Positions 6,384 to 13,238 of a stretch of DNA of 15,986 nucleotides are shown here, one piece after another; the stretch's first letter is position 1; the number at the start of each line of letters is the position of its first letter. Position numbers and translations under genes: made by a program. Source of the DNA: Candidatus Bipolaricaulota bacterium (GTDB lineage Bacteria > Bipolaricaulota > Bipolaricaulia > UBA7950 > UBA9294); assembly GCA_021163015.1 (NCBI GenBank), contig JAGGXO010000029.1:1-15986 (forward strand), written 5' to 3'. Below the pieces are notes generated by a model. It did no database searches. It worked only from the letters and a program-made list of their open reading frames with translations, and was not told where the DNA came from.

Positions 6384-7973
6384 TCAAGAATGTGTCAGTA
6401 CCGGTTTGTAGTCTAGGAATTCCTGTTTGAATGCACGCAGAGCGCTCTCGATCGGAATCACCGGCGACTGCCCGAGGGGGCAGAACGACGCTTCCTGCAT
6501 CAACTTGGAGACGCGAAGCAGGAGGTCTAGATCCTTCTCAGTTCCTGCATCTGAGCAGAAGCGGCTGAGTATGTCCACCAACCGATCGGTGCCACTGCGA
6601 CATGTGGCGCATTGGCCACATGATTCGTGTGCAAAGAAATGCAGGATTCCTTGCAGCAGCTCGACGATGGAAGCATCCTCATCTAGGACCAGGATCGCTC
6701 CCGAACCGAGCACTGCGGAATAGTCCCGTAGATTGTCGTAATCCATCGCCACATCGAGGCCGGCCTCATCGACGAAAGCTCCTGCTGCGCCTCCGATCAG
6801 CGCTGCCTTGAAGTCCTTCCCATTGCGGATCCCGCCGCCGTATTCATATACGATCTCCCGCAGCGATGTTCCCATCTCTACCTCGATCAGCCCTGGGTTG
6901 GCGGCGTGTCCCAGAATCGTATACACCTTGGTGCCAGGGCAGGTCTTGGTGCCGAACGAGCGGAACCAATCAGCTCCATTGAGGATAATCGGCGCTACAT
7001 TAGCCAGCGTCTCTACATTGTTGACCACGGTTGGCTTTCCGCGCAGTCCCATTTGCCCTGGATAAGGGGGCTTTAGGCGTGGATACCCGCGTTTGCCCTC
7101 AATTGATTCGATAAGTGCCGTCTCCTCGCCGCAGACGTAAGCCCCAGCTCCCTTCTTGATCTCGATATCAAATGAGATGTCCGATCCTAGGATGTGGTCA
7201 CCCAGCAGGTCATTGGCTCGCGCTTGCTCTATCGCTCGTGTCATCCTACCAATGGGGAGCGTGTATTCGCCCCGGATGTATATGTAGCCTTTCTTCGCTC
7301 CGATGGCATAGCCAGCGAGGAGCATTCCTTCGATCAGTCGGTGCGGGTCTCCTTCCAGAATGAGGCGGTCCTTACACGTTCCGGGTTCGCCCTCGTCGGC
7401 ATTGCACACGAGGTATTTCTCCTCTCCAGGAGCAGTGAATGACCACTTCTTCCCAGTAGGAAATCCCGCGCCGCCACGTCCGCGCAGGCCGGACTGAATG
7501 ACCTCGTCAATGACTCCAGCCGGCGATATTCCCTCTGTCAGGACCCTTTCCACCGCCTCGTAGGCTCCTACAGCAATGGCTTCTTCGAGACTCTCTGGAT
7601 CGATGATCCCGCAGTTCTTGAGGACGATGCGTGGTTGCTCGCGCGTAAGCCCTAAACCTTTCTTCTCGCGATCTCGGCATGGAGCCAAGCACGCCTGCAG
7701 TCGCTTGACCGGGCGACCCTTCAGCAAGTGTTCCGAGACGATCTCTGGGACATCTGCCTCGGTTACACCTACATACGTAGTCCCTTCTGGGTAGATCACG
7801 ACAACTACACCGCGTCCTATGATCCCCAGATTCCCCGTCTCCGCCACGCGGATCTCTTGCGCCAGCCCTTGCTCTTCTATGGCAGCAGAGAACGCCTGCT
7901 CCACTGCCTTTGCGCCGGCGAGGAGGGAGTCTTCTTCGATCTCGATTAGTACTAGGCTTCTAGCTAGCTTCAT
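6384..7973 (-). CDS. hoxF: NAD(P)-linked [NiFe] hydrogenase diaphorase subunit HoxF (NuoF-like)
   Basis: The 529-residue flavoprotein is the FMN- and NAD(P)H-binding subunit of the hydrogenase. After a thioredoxin-like domain (about 1-92) comes the NuoF core: GLRGRGGAGFPTGKKW for the nucleotide and FMN, then CNADEGEPGTCKDR, then GAGAYVCGEETALIESIEGK. Near the C-terminus is the [4Fe-4S] site with C452, C455 and C458 (ESCGQCATCRSG) and C498 (FCPLGQ). The protein ends there, without the extra ferredoxin tail of some HydB/HndC proteins. The N-terminal thioredoxin-like domain has no cysteine: its TGCxGxC-type motif reads TGNLGII at 46-52. The ATG at 7973 has AGGAGGG just upstream and overlaps the end of hoxE by 14 bases. 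It is the last gene of the operon. Confidence 0.92.
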   Translation of the reverse strand: MKLARSLVLIEIEEDSLLAGAKAVEQAFSAAIEEQGLAQEIRVAETGNLGIIGRGVVVVIYPEGTTYVGVTEADVPEIVSEHLLKGRPVKRLQACLAPCRDREKKGLGLTREQPRIVLKNCGIIDPESLEEAIAVGAYEAVERVLTEGISPAGVIDEVIQSGLRGRGGAGFPTGKKWSFTAPGEEKYLVCNADEGEPGTCKDRLILEGDPHRLIEGMLLAGYAIGAKKGYIYIRGEYTLPIGRMTRAIEQARANDLLGDHILGSDISFDIEIKKGAGAYVCGEETALIESIEGKRGYPRLKPPYPGQMGLRGKPTVVNNVETLANVAPIILNGADWFRSFGTKTCPGTKVYTILGHAANPGLIEVEMGTSLREIVYEYGGGIRNGKDFKAALIGGAAGAFVDEAGLDVAMDYDNLRDYSAVLGSGAILVLDEDASIVELLQGILHFFAHESCGQCATCRSGTDRLVDILSRFCSDAGTEKDLDLLLRVSKLMQEASFCPLGQSPVIPIESALRAFKQEFLDYKPVLTHS

Positions 7974-8424
7974 CTTCCCTCCTAATTTGTTCGATGATCT
8001 CAGCAATTCGCGTGGGGGTAAGATTTCCATACGTCTCCTGGTCAATCATCATTGCGGGAGCAACTCCGCATACGCCGAGACAACTCGCCGTCTCCAGAGT
8101 GAACAAGCCATCGCTGGTCGTCTCACCGACGGCTATCCCCAGAACGTCAATTAGCTTCTGAAGTATGGTCGTCGCTCCAAGAAGCTGACATGGGGGAGAA
8201 TCACAGATGCGGATCACGTGTTTCCCGCGCGGGGAGAAGCTAAACATGGAGTAGAAGCTTGCGGTCCCCTTGATATCCGCAAGGTCCATCCCAAGATGCG
8301 CTGCAACATCGGACAAGGCTGCGTCACTCAGGTAGTGGTGCGGATCGCTCTCCTGGATGTCGTGCAGGATATCCAGCAAGTCCTCCCTCGTTGCGGAAGG
8401 ATACTTCTTCAGGACTTCATTCAC
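7960..8424 (-). CDS. hoxE: NAD(P)-linked hydrogenase [2Fe-2S] subunit HoxE (NuoE-like)
   Basis: The 154-residue protein has the NuoE/HoxE fold: an N-terminal helical part (YPSATREDLLDIL, then LSDVAAHLGM) and a thioredoxin-like [2Fe-2S] domain. All four ligands are present: C74 and C79 (CDSPPC) and C115 and C119 (CLGVC). The segment GTASFYSMFSFSPRGKHVIRIC is characteristic. It passes electrons within the diaphorase module next to HoxF. The start chosen is GTG at 8424, because GAGGAGG lies 5 bases upstream; an in-frame ATG at 8445 lies before that ribosome site, and the frame is open to 8484. The preceding protease stop lies within the same ribosome site, and hoxF follows with an overlap. Confidence 0.9.
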   Translation of the reverse strand: MNEVLKKYPSATREDLLDILHDIQESDPHHYLSDAALSDVAAHLGMDLADIKGTASFYSMFSFSPRGKHVIRICDSPPCQLLGATTILQKLIDVLGIAVGETTSDGLFTLETASCLGVCGVAPAMMIDQETYGNLTPTRIAEIIEQIRREDEAS

Positions 8425-8434
8425 GTGTACCTCC

Positions 8435-8890
8435 TCATTCAACATTGTCGATCCTGGGGTGCGAACAGGGTTCCTCCCCATCATTGATCCAGTCCAAAAC
8501 AGCCTTCTTAGCAGCAGGAACGACGGTGGCCGCCGCAGGGCTCAATTCCTCCCCGAAATCAAAATTGAATCCAGGCACGGGCAAGAGCCATCCATCTGGG
8601 GCACTGCCATGTATGCCCCTGGCCAGGCCAAGCAGTGCTGCTGGGCCGAAAACGTGTCCAGGAGGAGAGTTTCTCTCGATCACAGGCTTAATGGCAATCT
8701 CCTCGCCAGTTGTGCTTGCGTCGATGAACAGCACCCTCCTGGCATGGCTCACGTACTCTATTAGATCCGCTGTCAGTTGGTGAACGGCTAGGGTCGCTAC
8801 TCCTGGCATTGGCGGCAAGGAGTTCGCAATGAATGGCCCCAGGCCATCATCCCGCCGCAATGTGTTCCCCACTCCGATAACAAGGTCCAT
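8435..8890 (-). CDS. hoxW: [NiFe] hydrogenase maturation protease (HyaD/HycI/HoxW family)
   Basis: The 151-residue peptidase removes the C-terminal tail of the large subunit after nickel insertion. The family signature GVGNTLRRDDGLG covers residues 6-18; D15 corresponds to the acidic nickel ligand E16 of HybD. D57 in VLFIDAS matches the second ligand, and H79, in GHVFGPAALLGLA, is the likely third. The gene starts with ATG at 8890, one base after the hoxH stop, so protease and substrate are translated from adjacent frames. Its position between hoxH and hoxE, inside the structural operon, supports specificity for this hydrogenase. The ribosome site is weak, consistent with translational coupling. 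Confidence 0.92.
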   Translation of the reverse strand: MDLVIGVGNTLRRDDGLGPFIANSLPPMPGVATLAVHQLTADLIEYVSHARRVLFIDASTTGEEIAIKPVIERNSPPGHVFGPAALLGLARGIHGSAPDGWLLPVPGFNFDFGEELSPAAATVVPAAKKAVLDWINDGEEPCSHPRIDNVE

Positions 8891-8891
8891 G

Positions 8892-10313
8892 TCAGTCTCT
8901 GACCAGTCTATCCAGTGTTTCTCCGTCAGGGCCCTCTAGCTCTAGCATGAGTGGCATTTGGCCTACAGCATGCACGGAACATGATAGGCACGGATCAAAT
9001 GCCCTGATACCCCCTTCGATCCGGTTCAGGATACCCTCATCGAACTTGCCGTTGTGGATGTGTTGCTGAGCAATCTCCTTGATGGAGCGATTCATCGCGA
9101 GATTGTTCTGCCCGGTGGAGACGATCAGATTCACCCATTGGATAACACCGTTGGGATCGACTTTGTAGTGGTGGAACAACGTACCGCGCGGAGCCTCATG
9201 AATGCCCACGCCTTCAAGTTCGTTGATTCCTGCTTCGGCGCGGATGCGCGGGGACAGGATACGCTCATCGTTGATCAAGCGCTCCATGCGTTCCAACGAG
9301 GCAAGTATCTCCATTAGTCGCGTGTAGTGATAGTCGAATACTCTGCCAGAGCGCTCTTGAGTGCCAGCACGGAATTCCTCCAGTTCAGCATCGGCAAGCG
9401 GCGTGCCGAACCTGTCACATACGTTTACTCGACCTAGTGGACCGACACGGTACATCCCTTCCGGATATCCCAGTGGAGCGTAGTGGGGGAACTTCAGGTA
9501 GCTCCATCCTTCCGAGGCTTCTTGCACAATCTCTGGATAGTGAGCCGGGTCAAACTGATCAACGACAATGTTACCTTGTGAGTCGACAATCCGTATGTTT
9601 CCCTCATAGTGTTCCCATGTCCCATCTGCGGAGACAAGCCCCATGAATAGGCTTGGGAAGTCACTGAGCATTCCGCGTGTCTCTTCATTGACAAACGAGG
9701 ACTTGAAGAGATCAAGTGTGACGCGAGTCGTTTCCAGTGCTTCGGGCAGATTCGCCTTGATGAAATCTACGTCTTCTTTGGAAAGAGAGCTATTCACTCC
9801 TCCTGGCACGGCCCAGGCTGGGTGGATCTTCTTCCCCCCCAGGCGTTCGATGATCTGCTGACCGAATGAGCGCAGACGGATCCCTTTGCGGGCAAGATCA
9901 GGGTTTGCGCCGATGAGTCCGATAACGTTGCGTTGTGCTGGGTCGGAGTCCCAACCAAGGAGCATATCCGGTGCGGAGAGATAGAAGAAGCTCAGTGCAT
10001 GTGACTGAACAAACTGCGCAGCATTCATTAGTCGACGCAGGAGCTCGGCCGCCTTGGGTATGCGGACGGCGAGAATAGCATCTCCTGTCTTTGCGGAAGC
10101 GAGGATATGGCTGACCGGACAGATTCCACAGATCCGCGCGGTCAACGAGGGCATCTCCCACAGGGTTCGTCCTTCACAGAACTTCTCAAACCCGCGCAAT
10201 TCAGTGACATGAAAATGAGCATCGTTAACTTCTCCGGCATCGTCAAGATAGATGGTAATCTTGGCATGCCCCTCGATGCGCGTTACCGGATCGATTCGTA
10301 TTTCTTTGTTCAT
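8892..10313 (-). CDS. hoxH: [NiFe] hydrogenase large subunit HoxH (group 3, NAD(P)-coupled type)
   Basis: The 473-residue protein carries the NiFe active site, where H2 is split or formed in the cytoplasm. The N-terminal motif is RICGICPVSH with C62 and C65, preceded by EMPSLTA, which is typical of HoxH-type subunits. The C-terminal motif is DPCLSCSVH with C442 and C445. A 25-residue tail follows H448 and should be cut off by the protease encoded next door. Other family blocks include RIDPVTRIEGHAK at 6-18 and APRGTLFHHY. The ATG at 10313 has AAGGAG 5 bases upstream, 10 bases after hoxY. The subgroup (3d bidirectional versus 3b) is an inference from the accompanying HoxE, HoxF and HoxU subunits, which favour 3d. 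Confidence 0.95.
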   Translation of the reverse strand: MNKEIRIDPVTRIEGHAKITIYLDDAGEVNDAHFHVTELRGFEKFCEGRTLWEMPSLTARICGICPVSHILASAKTGDAILAVRIPKAAELLRRLMNAAQFVQSHALSFFYLSAPDMLLGWDSDPAQRNVIGLIGANPDLARKGIRLRSFGQQIIERLGGKKIHPAWAVPGGVNSSLSKEDVDFIKANLPEALETTRVTLDLFKSSFVNEETRGMLSDFPSLFMGLVSADGTWEHYEGNIRIVDSQGNIVVDQFDPAHYPEIVQEASEGWSYLKFPHYAPLGYPEGMYRVGPLGRVNVCDRFGTPLADAELEEFRAGTQERSGRVFDYHYTRLMEILASLERMERLINDERILSPRIRAEAGINELEGVGIHEAPRGTLFHHYKVDPNGVIQWVNLIVSTGQNNLAMNRSIKEIAQQHIHNGKFDEGILNRIEGGIRAFDPCLSCSVHAVGQMPLMLELEGPDGETLDRLVRD

Positions 10314-10323
10314 ATCTGCTCCT

Positions 10324-10857
10324 TTAGCCGAATTTTAGCTCGCGGCCCGTCAATTCTGGAACCTTCCCATCAAGTAATGCCAGCAAGGCCTTTCCTATTA
10401 CCGCTGCTGGAGGTGGGCAACCGTGAAGGAAATAGTCCACCGGGATCACCTCGTGCACCGGACATACGCGATCTTCCAGACGCGGCACGACTTCGTTTGG
10501 AATCGTGCCAGTTGTCGTCCTCTCCTTCCCGTACACCTCTTCAAGTAGCTCATTTACGGGAATGCCATTCCGCATCGCGGGGACATTGCCAGTTACTGCG
10601 CAATCACCAAGAGCGATGACGATCTTCGATCGCTTGCGTATCTCGCGCACCAACTCAACATGCTCCTCATTGCCGATCGCGCCTTCGATGAGCGTAACGT
10701 CAACATTTGCTGGGAACTCCTTTGTGTCTACAACAGGACTCTTCACTATTTCTATGCGGTCGGCTAGGTCGATCATCAGCTCATCGAGGTCGAGGAATGA
10801 CATATGACATCCCGCACAACCACTGAACCATACGGTGGCCACTCTTACCTTAGTCAT
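10324..10857 (-). CDS. hoxY: [NiFe] hydrogenase small subunit HoxY
   Basis: The 177-residue subunit holds the proximal [4Fe-4S] cluster that takes electrons from the NiFe site. The four cysteines are visible: C14 and/or C17 in FSGCAGCHMS, one in ALGDCAVTGN, one in DRVCPVHEV and one in LHGCPPP. The short length, without a C-terminal domain for medial and distal clusters, is that of HoxY/MvhG-type group 3 subunits. There is no signal peptide or twin-arginine motif, so the enzyme is cytoplasmic. Its ATG at 10857 overlaps the end of hoxU by 8 bases, and hoxH follows 10 bases later. Confidence 0.94.
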   Translation of the reverse strand: MTKVRVATVWFSGCAGCHMSFLDLDELMIDLADRIEIVKSPVVDTKEFPANVDVTLIEGAIGNEEHVELVREIRKRSKIVIALGDCAVTGNVPAMRNGIPVNELLEEVYGKERTTTGTIPNEVVPRLEDRVCPVHEVIPVDYFLHGCPPPAAVIGKALLALLDGKVPELTGRELKFG

Positions 10858-11548
10858 TCTCCCTCCTCTCTTTCAGAGTCGTGACGAGTTCTGGATGTTT
10901 CACCATTTCTGCTGTTGCCTTGCCCTTCTCAACGATTGCTCCGGTGGGACAAACCTCGACACACTTACCGCAGTCGGTGCACTTCTCGGCATCCCCCCAA
11001 TCAACGCCCAACTCGGTGATCACGCGTGCCTCACTGCCGCGTCCGGCGATCCCCCAGACATGTGCGCCCTCGATCTCAGCGCAGACTCGCACGCAGCGCC
11101 CGCACAGTATGCAACGATTGTGGTCTATGATGAACTTTGGATGGGTGGCGTCCAGCGATAACCTTGGATATGCGTACGGTACTTCTACGTTCTGCATCCC
11201 TAGATCGCAGGCTAAATCCTGCAGTTCGCAATGATTGTTGGAAACGCACATGGAGCATACGTGGTTTCGTTCGGCAAAGATAAGCTCCAGATTGAGTCGT
11301 CGTAGCTCCGCCAAGCGGTCATTGTTGGTGATTACCTCCATCCCTGCCGCGATCTTAGTTGTGCAGGAAGTAACTATCTTCCCGTCCACGTCGACGATAC
11401 ACATTCGACAGCCACCGATATCGCTTAGGCCATCGAGATGACACAATGTGGGGATGGGAATGCCCTGTTGTTGGGCTACCTCCAGGATTGTGCTCCCGGC
11501 TGGAGCGGCCACTTCCTTACCGTCGATTCGAATGAGTATCTCCTTCAC
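10850..11548 (-). CDS. hoxU: Diaphorase iron-sulfur subunit HoxU (NuoG N-terminal-like)
   Basis: The 232-residue protein wires the hydrogenase module to the flavin module. It has, in order, an N-terminal [2Fe-2S] ferredoxin domain with C36, C47, C50 and C62; a NuoG-type cysteine-rich segment HVCSMCVSNNHCELQ; and two [4Fe-4S] motifs, CILCGRCVRVC and CTDCGKCVEVC. The length agrees with HoxU, lacking the large NuoG C-terminal domain. The start chosen is GTG at 11548, since GGGAGG lies 7 bases upstream and the product then begins directly with the ferredoxin strand. The open frame runs to 11578, but the extra ten residues precede the ribosome site. Its stop overlaps the hoxY start. Confidence 0.93.
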   Translation of the reverse strand: MKEILIRIDGKEVAAPAGSTILEVAQQQGIPIPTLCHLDGLSDIGGCRMCIVDVDGKIVTSCTTKIAAGMEVITNNDRLAELRRLNLELIFAERNHVCSMCVSNNHCELQDLACDLGMQNVEVPYAYPRLSLDATHPKFIIDHNRCILCGRCVRVCAEIEGAHVWGIAGRGSEARVITELGVDWGDAEKCTDCGKCVEVCPTGAIVEKGKATAEMVKHPELVTTLKERREND

Positions 11549-11600
11549 TTGGAATCCTCCCTTTCGTCTTGATTGCATGATTTGCCGTGTGCATTGCCTG

Positions 11601-11966
11601 TCATCTTTCCCTCACTTCGATCGTGTATTCGGAGACGGGATTCCCATTTACGATGTGCCCGGCAACTACTCGGCGTGCTCTATCCGCTGTCATGTCGCCG
11701 TACACTACTACCGTACCGTCGGCTTGCCGCACTTCTACGACAGGCTCTGAAGAGGATAGACCACGTTCTCCGGTCTGTGTGACCATCACATCGCGCAGGT
11801 CACGTTTGCCTATCTCATCAAGAAATGCCGCCAGCACATCGCGCGCTCCAGCAGCGATACCGCTGGTACCCATTCCCACGATCACCTTTAATCGTGCTTC
11901 ACCTGTGCGCAGGGAAAGCCCCTTCGCCGCCTGCTCCCTAATCTTGCGTAGATCCTCCAGTTTCAT
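11601..11966 (-). CDS. HndB-like thioredoxin-fold protein lacking all cluster cysteines
   Basis: The 121-residue protein aligns with HndB, the small thioredoxin-like [2Fe-2S] ferredoxin subunit of NADP-reducing hydrogenases. It has an N-terminal helix (KLEDLRKIREQA), VGMGT-GIAAGAR at 30-42, the VTQTG..GL..SEPVVEV block at 62-79 and a C-terminal GHIVNGNPVSEY. Family members have GMGTCGIAAGA and a TGCxGLCxxEP motif; here these positions are S35, E67 and S71, and the protein has no cysteine at all. It therefore cannot bind the cluster in the usual way and may be structural. The frame is intact, so this is not simple decay. The ATG at 11966 has GGAGGAG upstream. It is the first gene of the hydrogenase operon, 52 bases before hoxU. 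Confidence 0.85.
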   Translation of the reverse strand: MKLEDLRKIREQAAKGLSLRTGEARLKVIVGMGTSGIAAGARDVLAAFLDEIGKRDLRDVMVTQTGERGLSSSEPVVEVRQADGTVVVYGDMTADRARRVVAGHIVNGNPVSEYTIEVRER

Positions 11967-12139
11967 CGTCTCCTCCAACATTTGCCTAGTACGGTTCTTG
12001 GTGGTGTGTTCGATACAAAACAGTAACGGCCAATTGTGCCCACGCCGCATTCGGGATTCACGCAGTCAAAAGACCGGATTGGGCTTATTGCGGTAGGTGA
12101 TCCCCGAGAAACTCGATGGCGTTTCCCGATCTTTGGGGG

Positions 12140-12155
12140 TGTGAGACAATTCACT
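12140..12155. promoter_or_regulatory. CRP/FNR-family-type operator
   Basis: TGTGA-GACAAT-TCACT matches the CRP/FNR superfamily pattern TGTGA-N6-TCACA with one mismatch in the last base. It lies 174 bases upstream of the first hydrogenase gene, the only gene reading away from this gap. HcpR, CooA or another redox- or CO-sensing member could bind it; which one is unknown, and no such regulator is in the window. Confidence 0.4.
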
Positions 12156-12325
12156 CGGCATGCAGCTTCTCTTTGGAGAAGCGGTACGATATATCCCAGT
12201 AGTCCCTCCTCTTGACGCTTACGAAAAGACACCAAAGCGATCATCCGACCGCACCAACAAGACGCACTCTCAATGCACAACCTTCAACCTAATAAATCAC
12301 ATGCTACACTTCCATCCGGCACAGC

Positions 12326-12360
12326 AAGGCTATGCCCTACTCTCACACTGGCATAGCCTT
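12326..12360. repeat. Perfect 11-bp inverted repeat with 13-base spacer
   Basis: AAGGCTATGCC (12326-12336) and GGCATAGCCTT (12350-12360) are exact reverse complements. No T-run follows on either strand. It could be a hairpin in an untranslated transcript, a weak mobA terminator, or a pair of protein-binding half-sites. Confidence 0.5.
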
Positions 12361-12388
12361 CGTTCCTTCCGCATTCAGCTTCCCATGG

Positions 12389-12405
12389 GTCCACAGCCTG
12401 TGGAC
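12389..12405. repeat. 17-bp perfect palindrome (8-1-8), candidate operator
   Basis: GTCCACAG-C-CTGTGGAC is a perfect palindrome around a single base. A one-base loop cannot form a hairpin, so a dimeric protein site is the more natural reading. It sits between mobA and the hydrogenase operon; the cognate regulator is unknown. Confidence 0.45.
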
Positions 12406-12583
12406 TAGTCTACTGACCGCTTGGAGCAGAGTATACGTGTCTGATGCAGTACTGCAAGGCAATATGCCAAGAGAGGCATTAATGGGCCGTGGGGATCTAG
12501 ATATGACAGGGACGGTGCTGTTTGAGGAGCTGTGTGGGGCAAGGTCCAACAGGTAAGTAACCTAGAAGCAAAAAACGCGGATG

Positions 12584-13168
12584 CTAGATCTGTGTCAACA
12601 GCGGAAGCTGGCGCGGGACGTTCAGGTTCGTAAATGAGGCAAGACCTGGATCGAAGAGCCTGATCTCTTCCTCCGAGATCAGGCGGAGATTCAGAGCGCT
12701 GTACGGAGCAGTCACCTTGAACACGCCGCGCTCGATCGCCCTCGCTATTGCTGGAATGGCGCTCTGGCGGTAGGCGGCGCACAGCGGTTCGTAGTACCCA
12801 CGAACGATTGGGACACAAACATCCACATTGCACGACCTGGAGACGATGTATTCCACGAGCTCACCGCGTACGAATGGCATGTCGCAGGCAACAACAAACG
12901 AGAGCACGGTCTTGGCGGCAAGAAGGCCACTGTAGATGCCGACTAAGGGGCTGCGGACAAGCTGCGTGTCCTCTACCATGCGCACATTGGCCGGAGGGAT
13001 TGGGAGGTTGCGCCCGACGATCAGAGTCTCATCGAACAACCGCCCGAGTTCGGTGACGAGATGCTCGATGATCGTCTCTCCACGAGGAGTTGTAAGCAGG
13101 TGCTTGGGTTGTCCCATCCGTTTAGACTCGCCGCCGGCGAGGATGATCAGGGTTGCTGCCGCGCTCAT
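12584..13168 (-). CDS. mobA: Molybdenum cofactor guanylyltransferase (MobA-like nucleotidyltransferase)
   Basis: The 194-residue protein has the MobA fold. It would transfer GMP from GTP to molybdopterin, making the bis-guanine dinucleotide cofactor of formate dehydrogenases. The nucleotide-binding signature LAGGESKRMGQPKHLL is at residues 10-25. The metal-binding Asp is in VACDMPFV near 90-97, and the typical FTNLNVPRQL close lies near the end. The ATG at 13168 has AGGAG/GAGAGG upstream. It is on the same strand as fdhF and focA, about 70 bases after a small unknown gene, which supports service to that formate dehydrogenase. A related MobA-like CTP/GTP transferase is possible but less likely in this context. 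Confidence 0.87.
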   Translation of the reverse strand: MSAAATLIILAGGESKRMGQPKHLLTTPRGETIIEHLVTELGRLFDETLIVGRNLPIPPANVRMVEDTQLVRSPLVGIYSGLLAAKTVLSFVVACDMPFVRGELVEYIVSRSCNVDVCVPIVRGYYEPLCAAYRQSAIPAIARAIERGVFKVTAPYSALNLRLISEEEIRLFDPGLASFTNLNVPRQLPLLTQI

Positions 13169-13238
13169 GTGATTATCCTCTCCTCATACGAATAGATGTC
13201 TAGCCCTTCTCCGCGGACAAATCCGCGCAGACATATGC

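Larger units (their letters stand above)
11967..12583 (-). promoter_or_regulatory. 617-base gene-free region upstream of the hydrogenase operon
   Basis: No convincing coding frame was found on either strand between mobA and the HndB-like gene. The region must hold the hydrogenase operon promoter, but I could not assign -35/-10 boxes with confidence; a TTGACT at 12069-12064 has no acceptable -10 at the right distance. Contents I can see are a CRP/FNR-type palindrome (12140-12155), a small hairpin GCTTCTC-TTTG-GAGAAGC (12165-12182), an 11-bp inverted repeat (12326-12360), a 17-bp palindrome (12389-12405) and a repeated GCAAGGC..ATGCC element (12324-12336 and 12454-12468). Confidence 0.5.

Noticed and set aside
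12064..12069. TTGACT (minus strand) as the -35 of the hydrogenase promoter
   Set aside because: No acceptable -10 lies 16-18 bases downstream, so I do not call a promoter here.
11587..12096. Plus-strand open frame antisense to the HndB-like gene and part of the regulatory gap
   Set aside because: The Ser/Arg-rich product is unrecognisable and lies mostly opposite a clearly homologous gene.
11963..12280. Minus-strand 105-codon frame upstream of the hydrogenase operon
   Set aside because: It has several cysteines and a possible ribosome site further in, but no recognisable domain; it ends inside the start of the HndB-like gene and looks random.
12567..12600. T-run (minus strand) just after the mobA stop as an intrinsic terminator
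   Set aside because: A run of six Ts is present at 12576-12571, but I could find no stem immediately before it.
12405..12833. Minus-strand frame covering the 3' part of mobA and the gap
   Set aside because: It is an alternative frame of mobA; the MobA frame is complete with its own stop at 12584.
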